Assembly (NCBI RefSeq): GCF_027920805.1 | Contig: NZ_JANWOI010000004.1 | Location: forward strand, 186,001-250,000 | Length of the DNA stretch: 64,000 bases | Direction: 5' to 3' | From: Govania unica | Lineage (GTDB): Bacteria; Pseudomonadota; Alphaproteobacteria; Sphingomonadales; Govanellaceae | Translations under genes and position numbers: made by a program | The notes under the pieces: model-generated | Seen by the model: the letters and a program-made list of their open reading frames with translations, nothing else | Told to the model about the DNA's origin: nothing | Databases searched by the model: none | In this document: positions 60,146-64,000 of the stretch, in pieces | Layout: every line of letters begins with the position of its first letter | Numbering within the stretch: position 1 is the stretch's first letter

Positions 60146-60787
60146 ATGAAGCTGCAGGATCGCGAGGAGTTTTTCCGGCGTCTTGAGGAACGCAATCCGG
60201 AGCCGAAGGGCGAGCTTGATTATACCAATCCCTATACCCTGCTGGTGGCTGTGGCGCTGTCGGCGCAGGCCACCGATATCGGCGTTAACAAGGCCACCAA
60301 GGCGCTGTTCAAGATTGTCTCGACCCCGGCTGAAATGCTGGCGCTTGGCGAAGACAAGCTCAGGGAGCATGTGAAGACCATCGGGCTTTACAACACCAAG
60401 GCCAAGAATGTCATCAAGGCGGCGGAAATCCTGGTGCGCGATTACGGCGGCGAGGTGCCGGTCGATCGCGAGGCGCTTGAAACCCTGCCCGGCGTCGGCC
60501 GCAAGACCGCTAATGTGGTGTTGAACATCGCCTTCGGGTTATCGACCATCGCCGTCGATACGCATCTGTTCCGGGTCGCGAACCGCACCGGACTGGCTCC
60601 CGGGGCGACGCCGCTTGCGGTCGAGAAAAAGCTCATGAAGATGGTGCCGAAACAATATCTGCGTCATGCGCATCACTGGCTCATCCTGCATGGGCGCTAT
60701 ATCTGCAAGGCCCGCAAGCCGGTCTGCCCGGTGTGCCCGGTCAATGATCTTTGCGCCTATAAGCAGAAGACGGTGATTGCTGAATAG
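60146..60787 (+). CDS. nth: Endonuclease III
   Basis: DNA glycosylase/AP lyase for oxidised pyrimidines. The helix-hairpin-helix with LPGVGRKTANVVLNIAFG, the catalytic region VDTHLFRVANRTGL (Asp) and the [4Fe-4S] ligand pattern C-x6-C-x2-C-x5-C in CKARKPVCPVCPVNDLC are complete. Length is 213 residues. Start ATG at 60146. Confidence 0.97.
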   Translation: MKLQDREEFFRRLEERNPEPKGELDYTNPYTLLVAVALSAQATDIGVNKATKALFKIVSTPAEMLALGEDKLREHVKTIGLYNTKAKNVIKAAEILVRDYGGEVPVDREALETLPGVGRKTANVVLNIAFGLSTIAVDTHLFRVANRTGLAPGATPLAVEKKLMKMVPKQYLRHAHHWLILHGRYICKARKPVCPVCPVNDLCAYKQKTVIAE

Positions 60788-60820
60788 CATATAGCGCGTC
60801 ACGCATGGCGCGGTTCCGCG

Positions 60821-60836
60821 TCCTCCTTGAGGAGGA
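60821..60836 (+). promoter_or_regulatory. Hairpin covering the ribosome site of the GNAT gene
   Basis: TCCTCC-TTGA-GGAGGA is a perfect 6-bp stem with a 4-base loop. Its right arm holds the GGAGG that serves the ATG at 60844, so folding would hide the ribosome-binding site. A role in translational control is inferred. Confidence 0.45.
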
Positions 60837-60843
60837 TGTGGTC

Positions 60844-61377
60844 ATGACTGAGGTTTTCTTGCGGTTGGTGCGGCCGGATGATCTGGATCTGATGTGGGGC
60901 TGGCGCAATGACCCCCATACCCGGCGCATGGAGCGGGTGCATCATATGATCCCGCGCGATTTTTATCATAACTGGGTGTGGCACGCGCTCACGAGTTCAT
61001 CACGGCGGATTTATCTGGCTGAAGCCGAGGGCTGCGCCATCGGTTACAGTGAACTGTCCCTGCGGCGGGATGGCGGGGCCGATATGGGCATCAATTTCAA
61101 TCCGGCGTTTCGCGGGCGCGGCCTTGCGGGGACGGTTATTCGCGGAGCCATCGCCGCGGCGCGGCCGGAGCTTGGGTTTGATGCCGTCTGGGCCGAAATC
61201 CGCAATCAGAATGTGCCGTCGCAACGGGCTTTTGCCCGGGCCGGATTCAGCCTGTGGCGGCAGGGGGAGGAGACCCTTCATATGGTCCGCTCCGAGCAGC
61301 TCGACCATCCGGCAGTCTTCAGGGAGCGGGTTTCACCGCAGGTAGGGGCGGGGCAGGCCGGGGCGGCGCTGGGCTGA
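60844..61377 (+). CDS. GNAT-family N-acetyltransferase
   Basis: A 177-residue acetyltransferase of the RimJ/RimL-like group: FLRLVRPDDLDLMWGWRNDP, ADMGINFNPAFRGRGLAGTV (acetyl-CoA loop, RGRGLA) and AEIRNQNVPSQRAFARAGFS. The substrate is not predictable. The ATG at 60844 has GGAGG 8 bases upstream; an ATG at 60805 would add 13 residues. The last 59 bases overlap the convergent lipoprotein gene. Located after nth with a 56-base gap. Confidence 0.88.
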   Translation: MTEVFLRLVRPDDLDLMWGWRNDPHTRRMERVHHMIPRDFYHNWVWHALTSSSRRIYLAEAEGCAIGYSELSLRRDGGADMGINFNPAFRGRGLAGTVIRGAIAAARPELGFDAVWAEIRNQNVPSQRAFARAGFSLWRQGEETLHMVRSEQLDHPAVFRERVSPQVGAGQAGAALG

Positions 61378-61846
61378 CGGGGGCGCGGCCGCTGAATTCG
61401 AGGGCGCAGATCCCTTGCGGGTTGAGATTGTCGCCCCAGGGACCGGGCCGGGTCTCGATCAGCGCCTGATCGACTTTGAACGGGCCGTCGGCGGGGCTGT
61501 TTTTCGGGCGGTAGAAATAAAGATGCAGCACACAGGCCCCGGACAGATATTGCCAGACTTCGGCGAAGGTTTCCTGCTGGCGCAGCGCCGGGGCGCCGAG
61601 GATGCGGGTGACCCCCGCCGGATCGAGGCCGACGAAGCGTTTGGCATCAAAGAAGGGACGTGGACGCGGCCGGACTTCGGGCGGGAGCTCGGACCCTGAC
61701 GTGTCAGACGCGGGTTCCTTTGCGGTGGCTTCAAGCGGGGTTGCGGCTGTCGGCGTGCCCGGTCGCGTGCTGGCGCAGGCGCTCAGCAATAAAGCGGCAA
61801 CGGTGATCCCCAACAGTCCTTTGATATAATGCCCGGTGTCTCGCAT
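61319..61846 (-). CDS. Predicted lipoprotein of unknown function
   Basis: A 175-residue protein with a lipoprotein signal (LLGITVAALLLSAC, Cys24). A Pro/Thr/Ala-rich linker (about 25-65) precedes a small domain: KRFVGLDPAGVTRILGAP, then WQYLSGACVLHLYFYRP and LNPQGICALEFSG with two cysteines (about 105 and 147) that may form a disulfide. The LDPAGVTRILGAP segment recalls SmpA/BamE-like folds, a guess only. The C-terminus is Pro-rich and overlaps the end of the GNAT gene on the other strand. Confidence 0.75.
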   Translation of the reverse strand: MRDTGHYIKGLLGITVAALLLSACASTRPGTPTAATPLEATAKEPASDTSGSELPPEVRPRPRPFFDAKRFVGLDPAGVTRILGAPALRQQETFAEVWQYLSGACVLHLYFYRPKNSPADGPFKVDQALIETRPGPWGDNLNPQGICALEFSGRAPVSPAPPRPAPPLPAVKPAP

Positions 61847-61998
61847 GGTCCCTCTGGCGTGCGCGTCCTGTTACTGGTCGCAGAAAAAGCACGCGGTCGC
61901 AAAGTAAAAATGCGGATTTTCTTGCCGCAGGCCCGTTGCTGCCTATACTGCCGCCGAACAGGGGCCAAAGTTTGGCAGGAATATTCGGGAGATGGGCT

Positions 61999-62976
61999 GT
62001 GACGGACAGCAGCATTGATGTTTTGGGGATCGGCAACGCCATCGTCGATGTCATCGCGCGGGGCGACGATGCTTTGCTCGCGAGCCTCGAGCTTGAAAAG
62101 GGCAGCATGACCCTGATCGATGAAGCGCGGGCGCTGGCAATTTATGAGCGTCTCGGTGCGGCCATTGAATGTTCGGGCGGTTCGGCGGCCAATACCATTG
62201 CCGGGCTTGCGTCCTTTGGCGCGCGCACGGCCTTTACCGGCAAGACCCGCAACGATCAGCTGGGCGATGTGTTCGGTCATGATATCCGGGCGCTTGGGGT
62301 GAATTTCTCGACGCTGCAGAAAACCGATGGCCCGGCTACGGCGCGCTGTCTCGTGGTGGTGACGCCGGATGCCCAGCGCAGCATGGCGACCTATCTCGGG
62401 GCCAGTGTGTCGCTCGCCCCGGCTGATATTGACCCTGAGCTGGTTGCGGCGGCGAAAGTCACCTATCTCGAAGGCTATCTGTGGGATCCGCCGCAGGCCA
62501 AGGAAGCATTTCTCGTGGCCATGGATATCGCCCATGCGGCGGGCAACAAGGTGGCGCTGTCGCTGTCGGATGCTTTTTGCGTCGATCGCTACCGCGCGGA
62601 ATTCCGCAATCTGGTGGACAAGCATATCGATGTGCTGTTCGCCAATGAGCAGGAAATCCTGTCGCTCTATGAAGTCGCGGGTTTCGAGGCGGCGGTCGCC
62701 GCCGTGCGTGGCAGCGCCGACGTGGCGGTGCTGACGCGGGGTGACAAGGGTGCGGTGATCGTGACCGAGAATGATGTTCTGGCGGTCCCGGCCGCGGCGG
62801 TTGCGAACCTCGTCGATACCACCGGTGCGGGCGATCTTTATGCCGCCGGTTTCCTCCATGGTCTGACACGGGGGCTGCCGCTTGGCGAGTGCGGGCGTCT
62901 GGCCGGTCTCGCCGCCGCAGAGGTTATCAGCCACTACGGCGCGCGGCCGGAAATATCCTTGAAGACGCTGGTTTAG
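61999..62976 (+). CDS. PfkB-family sugar/nucleoside kinase (adenosine kinase-like)
   Basis: Ribokinase-fold kinase. The first PfkB signature region GGSAANTIAGLASFGARTAF and the second DTTGAGDLYAAGFLHGLTRG with the catalytic Asp are clear. Overall features (LGIGNAIVDVIARGDDALL, MATYLGASVSLAPADI) are those usually annotated as adenosine kinase in alphaproteobacteria, but the substrate is not certain. Length is 325 residues. The GTG at 61999 has GGGAG at good distance. The last bases overlap the convergent HIT gene by 4. Confidence 0.9.
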   Translation: MTDSSIDVLGIGNAIVDVIARGDDALLASLELEKGSMTLIDEARALAIYERLGAAIECSGGSAANTIAGLASFGARTAFTGKTRNDQLGDVFGHDIRALGVNFSTLQKTDGPATARCLVVVTPDAQRSMATYLGASVSLAPADIDPELVAAAKVTYLEGYLWDPPQAKEAFLVAMDIAHAAGNKVALSLSDAFCVDRYRAEFRNLVDKHIDVLFANEQEILSLYEVAGFEAAVAAVRGSADVAVLTRGDKGAVIVTENDVLAVPAAAVANLVDTTGAGDLYAAGFLHGLTRGLPLGECGRLAGLAAAEVISHYGARPEISLKTLV

Positions 62977-63344
62977 GGCCGCGCCAGCATCGGCCCCAGT
63001 GGGCGGCCGCCGAAAATATGAATATGAAGATGCGGCACTTCCTGATGGGAGTGGGGCCCGGCATTCGCCAGCAGGCGATAGCCGGGTTCCTCAAGGCCGA
63101 GCGCGCGCGGGACCTCGCCGACGGCGCGCATGAAGCCGACAATAAGGTCGGCGGGGGCATTGGCCGTGAAATCGGCCATGGACACATAGTCGCCCTTCGG
63201 GATCACCAGCACATGCACCGGAGCCTGCGGGTTGATGTCGTGGAAGGCGAGCGAGAACTCGTCTTCATAGACCTTGTTGCAGGGGATTTCCCCGCGCAGG
63301 ATGCGGGCGAAGATATTGTTCGGATCATAGGCAGGTACGGACAT
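62973..63344 (-). CDS. HIT-family nucleotide hydrolase (HinT-like)
   Basis: A 123-residue histidine-triad protein. The motif HLHIHIFGG (His-x-His-x-His) is present, after QEVP, and the N-terminus NIFARILRGEIPCNKVYEDE is typical of HinT. It likely hydrolyses nucleoside phosphoramidates. The ATG at 63344 gives the standard start; the frame extends 28 codons upstream without similarity. Confidence 0.95.
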   Translation of the reverse strand: MSVPAYDPNNIFARILRGEIPCNKVYEDEFSLAFHDINPQAPVHVLVIPKGDYVSMADFTANAPADLIVGFMRAVGEVPRALGLEEPGYRLLANAGPHSHQEVPHLHIHIFGGRPLGPMLARP

Positions 63345-63461
63345 CGGATATCCTCTTTGACGTGATTTGGCCCAAGCATGTCCATTGTGCGCGCGGGGTG
63401 CAAGTGTTTGGATTTGATTGTGCGGCAAAGGGGTTGGTCAGACTTCTTCGGAGATGACGGG
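63345..63461. other. Non-coding region upstream of the HIT gene
   Basis: First part of a 445-base stretch between the divergent HIT and AmpG-like genes. It presumably holds the HIT promoter; no motif was assigned with confidence and no gene is supported. Confidence 0.4.
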
Positions 63462-63559
63462 CTGGATTGCTTCGGCTTTGCCTCGCAATGACGGAATGTG
63501 TGTGGGCCTGCTGGGTGTTTGGCGTCATCGCGAGCCGCGTGAGCGGCGCGGCGATCCAG
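63462..63559. repeat. 98-bp composite palindromic unit, copy 1
   Basis: CTGGATTGCTTCGGCTTTGC to GCAATGACGG, then a spacer with GTGTGGGCCTGCTGGGTGTT, then GTCATCGCGAGCCGCGTGAG to GGCGATCCAG. Outer ends are inverse complements in part (CTGGAT / ATCCAG). Copy 2 follows 20 bases later. Confidence 0.8.
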
Positions 63560-63579
63560 TCTTCTTCTGAGGGGGTGGT

Positions 63580-63678
63580 CTGGATTGCTTCGGCTTCGCC
63601 TCGCAATGACGGAGTGTGTGTTGGGCCTGCTGAGTGTTTGTTGTCATCGCGAGCCGCGCGAGCGGCGTGGCGATCCAG
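63580..63678. repeat. 99-bp composite palindromic unit, copy 2
   Basis: Same order of parts as copy 1, with CTGGATTGCTTCGGCTTCGC, TTGGGCCTGCTGAGTGTTTG and GTCATCGCGAGCCGCGCGAG to GGCGATCCAG. About ten substitutions separate it from copy 1. The remaining 111 bases to the next gene show no other feature and must contain its promoter. Confidence 0.8.
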
Positions 63679-63789
63679 GCTTTTCTGGGGGCGACATGAA
63701 GCTTTGGCCCGTGATGGTGGATTGACCGTTATCTTCCAAGCCGCCATGCTGCGGGGATTATTGTGTGGTTACGAAAGTTTCCCGTCTGT

Positions 63790-64000
63790 ATGGCTGAAGC
63801 ATCCCTGTCGCGTCTGAAGCATGCGCTCGCGGTCTATGGTGACCGGCGCGTGTTGTCGATCCTGTTGTTTGGCTTTTCAAGTGGTTTGCCGCTCGCGCTG
63901 ACCGGCAGCACATTGTCGGTGTGGCTGGCTGATATTGGCGTGTCGTTGAAGACCATCGGGTTCTTTGCCGCCGTGGCCATGCCCTATGCGCTTAAGTTCC
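63790..64000 (+). CDS. ampG: AmpG-like muropeptide/MFS permease (partial, runs off the right edge)
   Basis: The first 70 residues, from the ATG at 63790, read MAEASLSRLKHALAVYGDRR and then VLSILLFGFSSGLPLALTGS, TLSVWLADIGVSLKTIGFFA. The LLFGFSSGLPL-LTGSTLSVWL pattern is typical of AmpG permeases, which import anhydromuropeptides for cell-wall recycling. The frame is open to the window end; the rest of the transporter is missing, so the assignment rests on the first two membrane helices. Confidence 0.8.
   Translation, partial: MAEASLSRLKHALAVYGDRRVLSILLFGFSSGLPLALTGSTLSVWLADIGVSLKTIGFFAAVAMPYALKF

Noticed and set aside
63467-63817. Open frame across the repeats before the AmpG-like gene
   Set aside because: Most of its translation is repeat-derived, and it overlaps the well-supported start of the permease in another frame.

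Overview
The window is a 64 kb stretch of chromosome from a GC-rich alphaproteobacterium. Pointers to that class are an Irr-type Fur-family regulator, a class I lysyl-tRNA synthetase, class-typical gene neighbourhoods (rpsT next to dnaA, hrcA-grpE, ubiE-ubiB-coaBC-dut, nth/DUF2244/dapB) and a sigma-32 promoter of alphaproteobacterial type before dnaK. The order cannot be fixed from the sequence alone. Almost everything is core housekeeping; there is no prophage, CRISPR array, insertion sequence, rRNA or tRNA gene that I can support.

Layout. 1-4.3 kb: a DinG-like helicase cut by the left edge, divergent from class I lysS, then an exported helical-repeat protein. 4.3-8.1 kb: a cytoplasmic PAS chemoreceptor, then metK-trmB behind a two-site operator. 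8.2-10.4 kb: feoAB iron uptake. 10.6-20.8 kb: the rimP-nusA-ylxR-infB-rbfA-truB-rpsO-pnp transcription/translation block, with a promoter, an attenuator-like hairpin in its leader and a large hairpin between rpsO and pnp. 20.9-23 kb: a flavin oxidoreductase with a C-terminal cysteine cluster, then irr. 23-31.6 kb: SH3 protein, D-glycerate-type dehydrogenase, and a minus-strand series ubiE-ubiB-coaBC-dut-Rrf2 regulator-cysK-moeB. 31.6-41.6 kb: mutM, a small exported protein, enoyl-CoA hydratase, rpsT, rhodanese, and the replication cluster dnaA-dnaN-recF-gyrB. 42-51.9 kb: a class A penicillin-binding protein, a GIY-YIG protein embedded in palindromic repeats, gshB, a SirB1-like protein, yraN and rsmI divergent from an LpoA-like lipoprotein, then hemW, rdgB and rph. 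52-58 kb: hrcA-grpE, a PCu(A)C copper chaperone, and dnaK-dnaJ. 58-64 kb: cupin, dapB, DUF2244, nth, GNAT, lipoprotein, PfkB kinase, HIT protein and the start of an AmpG-like permease.

How parts work together. Iron and sulfur form one theme: feoAB, Irr, the Cys-rich flavin enzyme, HemW, cysK with its Rrf2 regulator, gshB, moeB and metK. Protein quality control (HrcA-GrpE-DnaK-DnaJ) and RNA metabolism (NusA, PNPase, RNase PH, RimP, RbfA, TruB, RsmI) make two more. The PBP1A-like enzyme and the LpoA-like lipoprotein lie 4 kb apart and could be partners.

Intergenic spaces carry at least three families of short palindromic repeats, usually as inverted pairs. They sit mostly at ends of genes and account for nearly all non-coding sequence over 100 bases. 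The most interesting leads are regulatory: tandem metK operators, an attenuator-like leader before rimP-nusA, the rpsO-pnp hairpin, an Rrf2 protein without cluster cysteines beside cysK, and the GIY-YIG gene within paired repeats. I found no clear undescribed system.
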